The notes: a model not told the origin generated them from the letters alone. Counted from the first letter of the stretch, positions 26,207 through 36,440 are shown. The stretch: 64,000 nt of DNA from Streptomyces sp. NBC_00370 (GCF_036084755.1 NZ_CP107968.1:6038501-6102500); one strand, 5' to 3'. Translations and numbers: made by a program.

Positions 26207-27205
26207 GTGGCCGAGCTGTTCTACGACGACGACGCAGACCTGTCCCTCATCCAGAACCGCAAGGTCGCGGTCATCGGCTACGGCAGCCAGGGCCACGCCC
26301 ACGCGCTGTCGCTGCGCGACTCCGGTGTCGACGTCCGCGTCGGTCTGCACGAGGGCTCGAAGTCCAAGGCGAAGGCCGAGGAGCAGGGCCTGCGCGTGGT
26401 CTCGGTCGAGGAAGCGGCCGAAGAGGCCGACGTCATCATGATCCTCGTCCCGGACCCGCTGCAGGGCGAGATCTACGAGAAGTCCATCAAGGACCATCTG
26501 AAGGACGGCGACGCGCTGTTCTTCGGCCACGGCCTCAACATCCGCTACGGCTTCATCAAGCCGCCGGCCAATGTCGACGTCTGCATGGTCGCGCCCAAGG
26601 GCCCGGGTCACCTGGTCCGCAGGCAGTACGAGGAAGGCCGCGGCGTGCCGTGTATCGCGGCCGTCGAGCAGGACGCGTCGGGCAAGGCGTTCCCGCTGAC
26701 CCTCAGCTACGCGAAGGGCATCGGCGGCACCCGCGCCGGCGTCATCAAGACGACCTTCACCGAGGAGACCGAGACCGACCTGTTCGGTGAGCAGGCCGTG
26801 CTCTGCGGCGGTACCGCCGCGCTGGTCAAGGCGGGCTTCGAGACGCTGACCGAGGCCGGCTACCAGCCGGAGATCGCGTACTTCGAGTGCCTCCACGAGC
26901 TGAAGCTGATCGTGGACCTCATGTACGAGGGCGGCCTGGAGAAGATGCGCTGGTCCATCTCGGAGACCGCCGAGTGGGGCGACTACGTGAGCGGCCCGCG
27001 CATCATCAACGACGGCACCAAGGCCGAGATGAAGAAGATCCTGGCCGAGATCCAGGACGGCTCGTTCGCCAAGAACTGGATGGACGAGTACCACGGCGGT
27101 CTGAAGAAGTACAACGAGTACAAGAAGGCCGACAGCGAGAGCCTGCTGGCGACCACCGGCGCCGAGCTCCGCAAGCTCATGAGCTGGGTCGACGAAGAGG
27201 CGTAA
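26207..27205 (+). CDS. ilvC: Ketol-acid reductoisomerase
   Basis: 332-aa class I enzyme catalysing the isomerisation and NADPH reduction of acetohydroxyacids, the step after IlvBN. The Rossmann motif is VAVIGYGSQGHAHALSLRDSG (about residues 19-39). The metal-binding helices contain TETDLFGEQAVLCGG and ECLHELKLIVDLMYEGG, and the C-terminus SWVDEEA is typical. GTG 26207 is chosen with AAGGAG 8 nt upstream, giving MAELFYDDDADLSLI; the frame opening at 26171 has no ribosome site. The 113-nt gap after ilvN has no obvious terminator, so it is probably in the same operon. Confidence 0.97.
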   Translation: MAELFYDDDADLSLIQNRKVAVIGYGSQGHAHALSLRDSGVDVRVGLHEGSKSKAKAEEQGLRVVSVEEAAEEADVIMILVPDPLQGEIYEKSIKDHLKDGDALFFGHGLNIRYGFIKPPANVDVCMVAPKGPGHLVRRQYEEGRGVPCIAAVEQDASGKAFPLTLSYAKGIGGTRAGVIKTTFTEETETDLFGEQAVLCGGTAALVKAGFETLTEAGYQPEIAYFECLHELKLIVDLMYEGGLEKMRWSISETAEWGDYVSGPRIINDGTKAEMKKILAEIQDGSFAKNWMDEYHGGLKKYNEYKKADSESLLATTGAELRKLMSWVDEEA

Positions 27206-27231
27206 GCGGTCGTGTCCGCTCAGTCTCGTCT

Positions 27232-27342
27232 GGCCGGCGGCGGCTTGCACGCACGCTCGCGGCGTTGCCGAACTGCCCGAGTAGCTCCGCTACAAGGGCA
27301 CTCCGACGCCTTGCGATCGCACGCACCAGCCACCGCCGGCCC
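27232..27342. repeat. Long imperfect inverted repeat after ilvC
   Basis: About 110 bp fold back on themselves. The outer arms GGCCGGCGGCGGCT and AGCCACCGCCGGCC pair with one mismatch. A core of GCCCGAGTAGC (27275-27285) and GCTACAAGGGC (27289-27299) pairs except for two bases, with a TCC loop. Middle segments pair partly. I have an impression of similar elements in other Streptomyces intergenic regions, so it may be a dispersed repeat or an RNA structure. It encodes no ORF. Confidence 0.65.
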
Positions 27343-27383
27343 CGCCCCGAGGGGCGGACGACGATACGTCGCGGACACTCCCC

Positions 27384-27413
27384 GGGCGGCCCGGCCCACG
27401 GGTCGGGCCGCCC
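27384..27413 (+). terminator. Hairpin terminator of ilvBNC
   Basis: GGGCGGCCCG (27384-27393) and CGGGCCGCCC (27404-27413) form a perfect 10-bp stem. Together with the repeat at 27232 this accounts for much of the 372-bp gap between ilvC and serA; the rest, 27414-27577, is serA upstream sequence with no clear element. Confidence 0.65.
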
Positions 27414-27577
27414 CGTACGGGTGATCATTCCGCGCATTCGGAAGACGCCTGCCCCGGCAGCACTACACTGCCAAACACATACGCGTCAGGCCCACAGCGT
27501 CGTGCGTCTTCCACGCGGACAGAACCCGCCTGCGGCCGTCGGGACGGCCGTCCGCAATGGGACTTGTGAGGACACAC

Positions 27578-29170
27578 GTGAGCTCGAAACCTGTCGTACT
27601 CATCGCTGAAGAGCTTTCGCCCGCCACTGTCGACGCGCTAGGTCCGGACTTCGAGATCCGGCACTGCAACGGCGCCGACCGCGCGGAACTGCTGCCCGCC
27701 ATCGCCGACGTGGACGCGATCCTCGTCCGCTCGGCCACCAAGGTCGACGCCGAAGCCGTAGCCGCGGCGCGCAAGTTGAAGGTCGTCGCCCGAGCCGGCG
27801 TCGGCCTCGACAACGTCGACGTGTCGGCGGCCACCAAGGCCGGCGTGATGGTCGTCAACGCACCGACCTCCAACATCGTGACCGCGGCCGAGCTGGCCTG
27901 CGGTCTGCTGATCGCCACGGCCCGGCACATCCCGCAGGCCAACGCGGCGCTCAAGAACGGCGAGTGGAAGCGCTCCAAGTACACCGGCGTCGAGCTGAGC
28001 GAGAAGACCCTCGGGGTCGTCGGCCTCGGCCGGATCGGCGTGCTCGTCGCCCAGCGCATGTCCGCCTTCGGCATGAACATCGTGGCGTACGACCCCTATG
28101 TGCAGCCGGCCCGCGCCGCGCAGATGGGCGTCAAGCTCCTCACGCTCGACGAACTCCTCGCGGTCTCCGACTTCATCACGGTGCATCTGCCCAAGACCCC
28201 CGAGACGCTGGGTCTGATCGGCGACGAGGCGCTGCACAAGGTCAAGCCGACCGTGCGCATCGTCAACGCCGCGCGTGGCGGGATCGTGGACGAGACGGCG
28301 CTGGCCGCCGCCCTCAAGGAGGGCCGCGTCGCGGGCGCCGGTCTCGACGTGTACGCGAAGGAGCCCTGCACGGACTCCCCGCTCTTCGAGTTCGACCAGG
28401 TCGTCTCCACGCCGCACCTCGGCGCCTCCACCGACGAGGCGCAGGAGAAGGCGGGCGTGGCCGTGGCCAAGTCCGTACGGCTCGCCCTCGCCGGTGAACT
28501 CGTGCCGGACGCGGTCAACGTGCAGGGCGGCGTCATCGCCCAGGACGTACGTCCCGGTCTGCCGCTCGCCGAGAAGCTCGGCCGGATCTTCACCGCGCTC
28601 GCGGGCGAGGTCGCCGCGCGGCTCGATGTCGAGGTCTACGGCGAGATCACCCAGCACGACGTGAAGGTGCTCGAACTGTCCGCGCTCAAGGGCGTGTTCG
28701 AGGACATCGTCGCGGAGACCGTGAGCTATGTGAACGCGCCGCTGTTCGCCCAGGAGCGTGGCGTCGAGGTCCGGCTCACCACGTCGAGCGAGTCGCCCAA
28801 CCACCGCAACGTGGTCACCGTGCGCGGCACCCTGTCGAGCGGTGAGGAAGTCTCCGTCTCCGGCACGCTGGCCGGCCCGAAGCATCTGCTGAAGGTCGTC
28901 GCTATCGGCGACTACGACGTCGATGTGGCGCTGGCCGACCACATGATCGTGCTGCGCTACGAGGACCGGCCCGGTGTGGTCGGCACGGTCGGCCGGATCC
29001 TCGGCGAGGCCGGGCTGAACATCGCCGGTATGCAGGTCTCGCGCGCCGAGGAGGGCGGCGAAGCCCTCGTCGTGCTCACCGTGGACGACACGGTCCCGGC
29101 CAACGTCCTCGCGGAGATCGGCGAGGAGATCGGCGCCGCCTCGGCCCGTTCGGTCAACCTCACCGACTGA
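27578..29170 (+). CDS. serA: D-3-phosphoglycerate dehydrogenase
   Basis: 530-aa long-form SerA, oxidising 3-phosphoglycerate to 3-phosphohydroxypyruvate, first step of serine synthesis. N-terminal catalytic core: ARAGVGLDNVDV, Rossmann GVVGLGRIGVLVAQRMSAFG (about 147-166), NAARGGIVDETAL and the His in STPHLGAST. An intervening ASB domain follows. The C-terminal ACT domain (DHMIVLRYEDRPGVVGTVGRILGEAGLNIAGM, about 455-530) is the site of serine feedback in actinobacterial enzymes. GTG 27578 has GAGGA about 5 nt upstream; ATG 27557 lacks a site. The last codons and stop (ACCGACTGAT) are repeated twice more just after the stop. Confidence 0.96.
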   Translation: MSSKPVVLIAEELSPATVDALGPDFEIRHCNGADRAELLPAIADVDAILVRSATKVDAEAVAAARKLKVVARAGVGLDNVDVSAATKAGVMVVNAPTSNIVTAAELACGLLIATARHIPQANAALKNGEWKRSKYTGVELSEKTLGVVGLGRIGVLVAQRMSAFGMNIVAYDPYVQPARAAQMGVKLLTLDELLAVSDFITVHLPKTPETLGLIGDEALHKVKPTVRIVNAARGGIVDETALAAALKEGRVAGAGLDVYAKEPCTDSPLFEFDQVVSTPHLGASTDEAQEKAGVAVAKSVRLALAGELVPDAVNVQGGVIAQDVRPGLPLAEKLGRIFTALAGEVAARLDVEVYGEITQHDVKVLELSALKGVFEDIVAETVSYVNAPLFAQERGVEVRLTTSSESPNHRNVVTVRGTLSSGEEVSVSGTLAGPKHLLKVVAIGDYDVDVALADHMIVLRYEDRPGVVGTVGRILGEAGLNIAGMQVSRAEEGGEALVVLTVDDTVPANVLAEIGEEIGAASARSVNLTD

Positions 29171-29204
29171 TACCGACTGATACCGACGGACACCCCGTCA
29201 TACC

Positions 29205-29232
29205 GAAGGGCCCGGCATCCGCCGGGCCCTTC
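29205..29232. terminator. Bidirectional terminator between serA and MFS gene
   Basis: GAAGGGCCCGGC (29205-29216) and GCCGGGCCCTTC (29221-29232) form a perfect 12-bp stem with an ATCC loop between two convergent genes. Confidence 0.8.
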
Positions 29233-29244
29233 GCCGTGTTCCGG

Positions 29245-30816
29245 TCAGCCGGCGGAGACGAACGACGACGGTTCTGTCTGCGGCCGCGCCTCCACGGGAT
29301 CCGCGGACCGCCCCGCCCGGCGCAGCAGTGTCGTGGCGAGCACAGCGGCGCCGAGCGCCAGCACGGCCCCGCCGACCGAGGCGAACTGCATGCCGTGCAC
29401 GAACGCCTCGCGCGCCACGGCCAGCAGCGATTCCCCCACCCGGCCCGGCAGTTGGCCGGCCACCGCGGCGGCGCCGCTCAGCGTCTCCCCGGCGGTGTGC
29501 GCCGCGCCCGCCGGCAGCGAGGCGGGGACGGAGTCCGCGACGTCCCTGCGGTAGACGGCCGTACCGACGCTGCCGAGGACCGCCATGCCGAGCGCCCCGC
29601 CGAACTCCTGCCCCGTCTCCATCAGGGACGCGGCCGAACCGGCCTTCTCGGCGGGGGCGGAGCCCAGTGCCAGGTCCGAGACGAGCGCCATGACGGTGAC
29701 GATGCCGGCGCCCATCACGGCGCAGCCGGCCAGCACCACCGCGAGTGAGTCGGTCCCGGTGAAGGCGAGGATCCCGAAACCGGCCGCCGCGATCACGAAC
29801 CCGCCCGACACCACATAGGCCGGGTCGGTCTTGTGGCCGAGCAGGGTCGCCACCGGCGCCGCCGCGCCGATGGCGAGGGACGGCACCATGCTCCACAGCG
29901 CCGCCTCCATCGTGTCCATGCCGAGCACCGACTGCAGATACTGCGTGACGAAGAAGTTGGCGCCCATCATGGCGAAAGCCGCGACGGTGTTGAGGCCGAC
30001 GCCCGCACCGAAACCACGGCCCCGGAACAGCGCCCGGCTGATCATCGCGTCGTCACGGCGGCGCTGCCGTCGTACGAAGAGATGGCCGAGGACGAGACCG
30101 GCGGCGAGCACCAGCACCCTGACCGTGTCGAAGCCGTGCGCGGCGATCTCCTTCAGCGCGTAGACCAGCGGCAGTACCGCGCCCATCGACAGCGGCACGC
30201 TCAGCAGATCGAATCTGCCCGGCTCCGGATCCTTGAACTCCGGTACCACCAGGGGGACCAGGACCAGCAGGAGCAGCATCGCCGGCACATTGATCAGAAA
30301 GACCGAGCCCCACCAGAAGTGGTCCAGCATGACGCCGCTCAGCACGGAGCCGAGCGCGATTCCGCCGGCCATGGCGCCCGACCAGACGCCGATCGCCGTA
30401 CTGCGCTGCCGGTCGTCCGTGAACATGTTGCGCACCAGCGCCATGGTCGAGGGCATCAGCGTGGCCCCGCCGACACCGAGCAGGGCACGCGCGGCGATGA
30501 GCATCTCGGCGCTCTGCGCGTAGGCCGCACCGACCGAGGCGACACCGAAGGCGGCGGCGCCGATCAGCAGCAGCTTGCGGCGGCCGATCCGGTCACCGAG
30601 GGAGCCCATCGTGATGAGCAGCCCGGCGAGTGCGAAGCCGTAGATGTCCATGATCCACAGCTGCTGGGTCGCGGTCGTGTCCAACTCCCTGGAGATGGAG
30701 GGGATCGCGAAGAAGAGGACGGAGACGTCCATCGAGACCAGAAGGAGCGGCAGCAACAGGACGGTGAAGGCGGTCCATTCCTTGCGGCCTGCGCGCGGTG
30801 CGGCGGAGTTCGTCAT
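29245..30816 (-). CDS. MFS drug-efflux transporter, DHA2 (14-TMS) family
   Basis: 523-aa proton-driven exporter with about 14 hydrophobic segments. Motif C-type and DHA2 signatures include LLLVSMDVSVLFFAIPSISREL (TM1), QQLWIMDIYGFALAGLLITMGSLGDRIGRRKLLLIG (TM2 plus motif A GSLGDRIGRRKL), and ALLGVGGATLMPSTMALVRNMF. GSVFLINVPAMLLLLVLVPLVVPE and the LxxTGQEFGGALGMAVLGS region are also typical. Homologues export antiseptics or antibiotics; the substrate is unknown. It is divergent from a TetR gene with a repeat-rich 109-bp region between start codons, so the TetR protein very likely represses it. Confidence 0.92.
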   Translation of the reverse strand: MTNSAAPRAGRKEWTAFTVLLLPLLLVSMDVSVLFFAIPSISRELDTTATQQLWIMDIYGFALAGLLITMGSLGDRIGRRKLLLIGAAAFGVASVGAAYAQSAEMLIAARALLGVGGATLMPSTMALVRNMFTDDRQRSTAIGVWSGAMAGGIALGSVLSGVMLDHFWWGSVFLINVPAMLLLLVLVPLVVPEFKDPEPGRFDLLSVPLSMGAVLPLVYALKEIAAHGFDTVRVLVLAAGLVLGHLFVRRQRRRDDAMISRALFRGRGFGAGVGLNTVAAFAMMGANFFVTQYLQSVLGMDTMEAALWSMVPSLAIGAAAPVATLLGHKTDPAYVVSGGFVIAAAGFGILAFTGTDSLAVVLAGCAVMGAGIVTVMALVSDLALGSAPAEKAGSAASLMETGQEFGGALGMAVLGSVGTAVYRRDVADSVPASLPAGAAHTAGETLSGAAAVAGQLPGRVGESLLAVAREAFVHGMQFASVGGAVLALGAAVLATTLLRRAGRSADPVEARPQTEPSSFVSAG

Positions 30817-30841
30817 GCGCAGAACTGTACGAGCGTCTTAC

Positions 30842-30888
30842 ACGAATGTCTAGAACGATTGTATAGAACGTCCGTGTAGGACATTCGT
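30842..30888. promoter_or_regulatory. Operator region between MFS and tetR genes
   Basis: ACGAATGTC (30842-30850) and GACATTCGT (30880-30888) are exact inverted copies, 29 bp apart. Between them TAGAACG occurs as a direct repeat at 30851-30857 and 30864-30870. The AT-richness and repeats stand out from the flanks and fit operators for the divergent TetR repressor. Confidence 0.65.
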
Positions 30889-30913
30889 CTATGACGTCCG
30901 TATGATCCGGCGC

Positions 30914-30919
30914 TACGCT
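30914..30919 (+). promoter_or_regulatory. Putative -10 box for leaderless tetR
   Basis: TACGCT (30914-30919) ends 6 nt before ATG 30926, with no Shine-Dalgarno sequence in front of the start. Confidence 0.45.
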
Positions 30920-30925
30920 TCTGAC

Positions 30926-31498
30926 ATGGGACATCGTGAGGATCTGCTGGACGGCGCCAAGCGCTGCCTGCTCGAAAAGGGCTATGCCAGGACCACCGCG
31001 CGGGACATCGTGGCGGCGTCCGGGACCAATCTCGCCTCCATCGGCTACCACTACGGATCGAAGGAGGCCCTGCTCAACGCGGCCTTCCTGGCGGTGACCG
31101 AGGAGTGGGGGGACGTGATCGACGCCCAGGTGCCGGTCGAGGACCGGCCCAAGGACCCGATGGAGAACTTCCGCGCGGTCTGGGAGCGGGTCATCGGCAA
31201 CTTCGAACCGAGCAGGGCGCTGTGGAAGCTCCAGTTCGAGACGATCTCCCGGATCGACGAGGAGCCCTCGTTCAAGGAAGCGCTCAAGGGGCCCCAGGTG
31301 GAGGGCCGCAACGGTATGGCGGAGATCTTCCAGGGCATCGACCCGGCGAAGGAGCCCGAGAAGGCCCGCGTGGTCGGACTCGTCTACCAGGCGCTGGTGG
31401 CGGGCGTGATGGCGCAGTGGTTCATCGACCCGGAGACGGCGCCCAGCGCCCAGGACCTGACGGACGGCCTGCGGGTGATCGCGGGTCTGGACGACTGA
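30926..31498 (+). CDS. TetR-family repressor
   Basis: 190-aa regulator. The helix-turn-helix is at the N-terminus: LLDGAKRCLLEKGYARTTARDIVAASGTNLASIGYHYGSKEALLNAAFLAV (about residues 6-56), the classic TetR pattern with GYHYGSKEALL. The rest is a ligand-binding helical domain with a C-terminal region resembling TetR_C families. It is divergent from the DHA2 pump and probably controls it and itself by binding the inverted repeats at 30842-30888. ATG 30926 is preferred over ATG 30902 because it fits the -10 box and starts right before the HTH; the two differ by eight residues. The inducer is unknown. Confidence 0.9.
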   Translation: MGHREDLLDGAKRCLLEKGYARTTARDIVAASGTNLASIGYHYGSKEALLNAAFLAVTEEWGDVIDAQVPVEDRPKDPMENFRAVWERVIGNFEPSRALWKLQFETISRIDEEPSFKEALKGPQVEGRNGMAEIFQGIDPAKEPEKARVVGLVYQALVAGVMAQWFIDPETAPSAQDLTDGLRVIAGLDD

Positions 31499-31560
31499 CG
31501 GCCCGTCACCGGGGGGGGCGCGAGCCCGATATTCGGATGTGGGACGGCCGGGACGGCTTG

Positions 31561-31566
31561 TACGGT
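31561..31566 (+). promoter_or_regulatory. Putative -10 box for leaderless methyltransferase transcript
   Basis: TACGGT (31561-31566) ends 7 nt before ATG 31574; no Shine-Dalgarno sequence is visible. Confidence 0.4.
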
Positions 31567-31573
31567 CGCGGCC

Positions 31574-32422
31574 ATGAGCGACGGCGACTCCGCCCCGACG
31601 GGCACCGACCAGGACACCACCCCGGACTGGCTCCGGCAGAACCTGGAGAACTGGAACGACCGGGTACGCGTCCACGAGGCGAGCGACCACTACGACCTGG
31701 CCGGTTTCCGGGCCGGCCGCTCCACCCTGCGGGATTTCGAGGTGGCCGAGGTCGGTGACGTCACCGGCAAGCGACTGCTGCATCTGATGTGCCACATGGG
31801 CCAGGACACCCTGTCCTGGGCCCGGCTCGGCGCCGAGGTGACCGGCCTGGACTTCTCCGAACCCGCCGTCCGCACCGCCCGCGCACTGGCCGAGGACATC
31901 GGCGCGAGTGACCGCGCCCGGTTCGTCGTCTCCGACGTGTACGACGCGGCGGCGGCGCTGCCCGGCGAGCGCTTCGACATCGTCTGCACCGGACTCGGCG
32001 CGCTGGTGTGGCTGCCGGACCTGCCGCGCTGGGCCCGGGTGGTCGCCTCGCTGCTCGACGTCGGCGGCGTCTTCCACCTCGCCGAGTTCCACCCGTTCCC
32101 CGACATGCTGGCCGAGGACGGCAGCAGCGTGCGGTACGACTACTTCGACGCGGACGCCCAGACCTGGGACAACCCGTACACCTACACGGACGGCCCGGCG
32201 CTCGACAAGCCGGTCTCCGTGCAGTGGTCGCACCCGCTCGGCGAGGTGGTGACCGCACTGGCCGCCGCCGGGCTGCGGATCGAGTTCCTGCACGAGCACG
32301 ACGTCACGTACTTCCGGCGCTTCCCGGTCCTGGAGGGCACCCCGGCCGGCTATCGCTTCCCGGCGGGCCACCCACGGCTGCCCCTGCTGTACTCGATCCG
32401 CGCGACCAAACCCGCGGCCTGA
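31574..32422 (+). CDS. Class I SAM-dependent methyltransferase
   Basis: 282-aa methyltransferase. The SAM-binding motif I is KRLLHLMCHMGQDTLSWARLGAEVTGLDFSEPAVRTARAL (about residues 60-100), a variant with C-H-M-G-Q in place of the usual DxGCGxG. It occurs in a conserved subgroup of actinobacterial methyltransferases. Motif II-type FDIVCTGLGALVWLPDLPRWARVVASLLDVGGVF follows. The C-terminal part has AEFHPFP, YFDADAQTWDNPYTY and HPLGEVVTALAAAGLRIEFLHEHD. The substrate is unknown. It is convergent with the PucR regulator (nine bases between stops). Confidence 0.85.
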   Translation: MSDGDSAPTGTDQDTTPDWLRQNLENWNDRVRVHEASDHYDLAGFRAGRSTLRDFEVAEVGDVTGKRLLHLMCHMGQDTLSWARLGAEVTGLDFSEPAVRTARALAEDIGASDRARFVVSDVYDAAAALPGERFDIVCTGLGALVWLPDLPRWARVVASLLDVGGVFHLAEFHPFPDMLAEDGSSVRYDYFDADAQTWDNPYTYTDGPALDKPVSVQWSHPLGEVVTALAAAGLRIEFLHEHDVTYFRRFPVLEGTPAGYRFPAGHPRLPLLYSIRATKPAA

Positions 32423-32431
32423 CGAAACCGC

Positions 32432-33577
32432 CTACCGAGGCCCCGCCGGGATCCTGGCCGCCTTCAGGGACATGTGCAGCAGCAGCCGGTCCTCGCCCTG
32501 GTCCAGGTCGAGTCCGGTCAGCTGCTCGATCCGTGACAGCCGGTAGTACAGCGTCTGTCGGTGGATGCCGAGGGCCGAAGCCGTGCGGCCGGCCTGGCCC
32601 GCGTGGTCGAGGAACACCTCGGCGGTGTGCGCCAGTTCGGCGTGGTCGGGGGTCAGCAGCGGGACCACGGCGGGGTCCGCGCCCGGAGGCAGGGCCGTCA
32701 GCAGGCGGTACGGGCCGATCGCCGTCCAGCGGGCCACCGGGCCGAACCGGGGCTCGGCCGTCGCCGCTGCCGCCGCGCCCGCCGCCTCGCGCCAGGCGGC
32801 GGGCAGGTCGGACAGACCGCGCCGGACGGCAGACGCGCCGGCGGCCGTCGCTGCCGCGCGCTCGCTCAGCCGGGCCACCGCGGCGAGCGCCGAATCCAGC
32901 GCGTCCTCCGCCCGCAGCCGCACCAGCACGGCCAGCGCCCGGGCGTCGGCCCCGTACGGCAGGGCGCACAGCGCCGCCGTCCCCGGTACCGAGCGGACGG
33001 GCGGGTCCTCGCCGCGCCACGGCGTCACACACAGCACCACATGGGGGCCGTCGGCGCTCGGGCCCATCGCGGTGCGCAGCGTCGCGGTCGCCATCTCGCG
33101 CTGCCAGCCGGGCTCCGAGAGCAGTACGGCCGCCAGCTCCCGTGCGAGGTCCGTGCCCGCCTTCACCTCGTCGGCCAGCAGATCGCCGATCCGGGCGGTC
33201 ACCTGCATGGCCGCCGCGAGACGCGCGTCGTCGGGGCCCGGATCGGAGTCGTCCAGCAGCCAGACGTAGCCGAGGACCATGCCCCGGTGGCGCACCGGCA
33301 GACAGATCCGGCCCCGGAAGACCCCCGCCTCGGGCGCCGCGTGGACCCGGACGGGCCCGGTGGCCCGCGCGATGCCGAACCCCTCGAAGAAGGCGCGGAC
33401 GGCGGGGGTGGAGCCGCGCGTCAGGATCGACCGGGTCCTGACCGGGTCCATCGCCGCGTCGTCCTCGCTGTCGTGCGCGCCGAAGGCGATCAGGCCGAAG
33501 TCGCGGTTCTCCAGCGTCGCCGGCACCCCGAGCAGCGCGGAGATCTCGTCGACCAGATCCTGGTAATCGCCCTTCAC
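32432..33577 (-). CDS. PucR-family regulator, probably of proline use
   Basis: 381-aa transcription regulator. The N-terminal and middle parts hold a GAF-like/GGDEF-like sensory region (about residues 10-270). The C-terminal PucR helix-turn-helix is HTAEVFLDHAGQAGRTASALGIHRQTLYYRLSRIEQLTGLDLDQGEDRLLLHMSL (about 315-370). GTG 33577 starts the protein. It is divergent from putA-pruA, with a perfect 16-bp palindrome 22 bp upstream of its start, an arrangement typical of a local regulator that binds its own promoter. I infer it senses proline or a breakdown product and activates the operon; whether it activates or represses cannot be told. Confidence 0.85.
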   Translation of the reverse strand: MKGDYQDLVDEISALLGVPATLENRDFGLIAFGAHDSEDDAAMDPVRTRSILTRGSTPAVRAFFEGFGIARATGPVRVHAAPEAGVFRGRICLPVRHRGMVLGYVWLLDDSDPGPDDARLAAAMQVTARIGDLLADEVKAGTDLARELAAVLLSEPGWQREMATATLRTAMGPSADGPHVVLCVTPWRGEDPPVRSVPGTAALCALPYGADARALAVLVRLRAEDALDSALAAVARLSERAAATAAGASAVRRGLSDLPAAWREAAGAAAAATAEPRFGPVARWTAIGPYRLLTALPPGADPAVVPLLTPDHAELAHTAEVFLDHAGQAGRTASALGIHRQTLYYRLSRIEQLTGLDLDQGEDRLLLHMSLKAARIPAGPR

Positions 33578-33598
33578 CCGGCCATTCTCGCACCGTCT

Positions 33599-33614
33599 TC
33601 AGACATATGTCTGA
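33599..33614. promoter_or_regulatory. Perfect 16-bp palindrome between pucR and putA
   Basis: TCAGACATATGTCTGA is a perfect palindrome, 22 bp before the pucR start and 105 bp before putA. It is AT-rich relative to its surroundings. A -10-like TAGATT lies at 33670-33675 for putA. It is the best candidate operator for the PucR-type protein. Confidence 0.75.
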
Positions 33615-33718
33615 GACCGGGGAGCCGGATGCGTGACAGCTGTCGATGGCAGAGGACCGGAGCGCTCCGTAGATTTCACAGTGGTTCGCCGTGCCCGATC
33701 CCACCGTGGAGGTGCCCT

Positions 33719-34645
33719 GTGCTGGGTCCCGTGATTCTCGCCGCTTCGCGCAGCGACCGGCTGCGCCGTGCCGTCTCGGCCGCGCCCGTCACCAAGCCCG
33801 TCGTCGAGCGCTTCATCGCCGGCGAGTCGGTCGAGGCGACCGCCCCGGTCATCTCGGAGATGGCCGACCGCGGCCTCCAGGTCACCCTCGACGTCCTCGG
33901 CGAGGACATCACGGAGCCCGCCGAGGCGCGCCGTGCCAGGGACGCGTACCTGCGGCTGATCGACGCGCTCGCCCCGCTCAACCTCGGCCCGCGCGCCGAG
34001 ATGTCGGTGAAGCTGTCCTCCTTCGGCCAGGCGCTGCCCGGCGGGCACGACCTGGCGCTGAAGAACGTCACGATGGTCGTCGAGGCCGCCGCCCGGATCG
34101 GCACCACGGTCACCCTCGACATGGAGGACCACACGACGGTCGACTCGACCCTCGCCATCCATGCCGCGCTGCGCGAGAACTTCCCCGAGACCGGCGCCGT
34201 CGTCCAGTCGTACCTGTTCCGCACCGAGGACGACTGCCGCGCCCTCGCCGCGGCGGGATCCCGGGTGCGGCTGGTCAAGGGCGCCTACAAGGAGCCCGCC
34301 TCCGTCGCGTACCAGGACAAGGGCGAGGTCGACAAGGCGTACGTCCGCAGCCTGCGCATCCTGATGGAGGGCGACGGCTACCCGATGGTCGGCTCCCACG
34401 ACCCGCGCATCATCACCATCGCCCAGGAGCTGGCCAGGCGCGCGGGGCGCAAGCTCGACGAGTACGAGTTCCAGATGCTCTACGGGATCCGTGAGACCGA
34501 GCAGTACCGGCTGGCGGCCGAAGGCCACCGGATGCGTGTCTACATCGCCTACGGCACCGACTGGTACGGATACTTCATGCGCCGCCTCGCCGAGCGCCCC
34601 GCCAACCTCGCGTTCTTCCTGCGTTCGCTGGTCAGCCGCGGCTGA
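33719..34645 (+). CDS. putA: Proline dehydrogenase (monofunctional)
   Basis: 308-aa FAD-dependent proline dehydrogenase, oxidising proline to delta-1-pyrroline-5-carboxylate and passing electrons to the membrane quinone pool. The short monofunctional form is typical of Gram-positives. The barrel has LGPRAEMSVKLSSFGQALPGG, VTLDMEDHTTVDSTL, VVQSYLFRTEDD, RLVKGAYKEPASVAYQDK, and the signature YEFQMLYGIRETEQYRL. The C-terminal YIAYGTDWYGYFMRRLAERPANLAFF carries substrate-contact arginines. GTG 33719 has GGAGG 6 nt upstream. pruA follows after 53 nt, so the two form a catabolic operon behind the palindrome. Confidence 0.95.
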   Translation: MLGPVILAASRSDRLRRAVSAAPVTKPVVERFIAGESVEATAPVISEMADRGLQVTLDVLGEDITEPAEARRARDAYLRLIDALAPLNLGPRAEMSVKLSSFGQALPGGHDLALKNVTMVVEAAARIGTTVTLDMEDHTTVDSTLAIHAALRENFPETGAVVQSYLFRTEDDCRALAAAGSRVRLVKGAYKEPASVAYQDKGEVDKAYVRSLRILMEGDGYPMVGSHDPRIITIAQELARRAGRKLDEYEFQMLYGIRETEQYRLAAEGHRMRVYIAYGTDWYGYFMRRLAERPANLAFFLRSLVSRG

Positions 34646-34698
34646 ACCGCCCTGTCGCGCCCCCGACCGACGTACAGATCTGAAGGAGATACGGCCCC

Positions 34699-36330
<1,632 letters not shown>

Positions 36331-36355
36331 CGGTCCCGCCCGTACCCACAGCTCC

Positions 36356-36390
36356 GCCCCCGTACCGGCGCCCCCCGCCGGTACGGGGGC
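36356..36390. terminator. Bidirectional terminator between pruA and DUF1206 gene
   Basis: GCCCCCGTACCGGCG (36356-36370) and CGCCGGTACGGGGGC (36376-36390) form a perfect 15-bp stem with a CCCCC loop, between two convergent genes. Confidence 0.85.
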
Positions 36391-36440
36391 GGTCCCCGTA
36401 CCTCACACCGTCCGCGCGCGGCCGTCGGGCCGCGCGGCCG

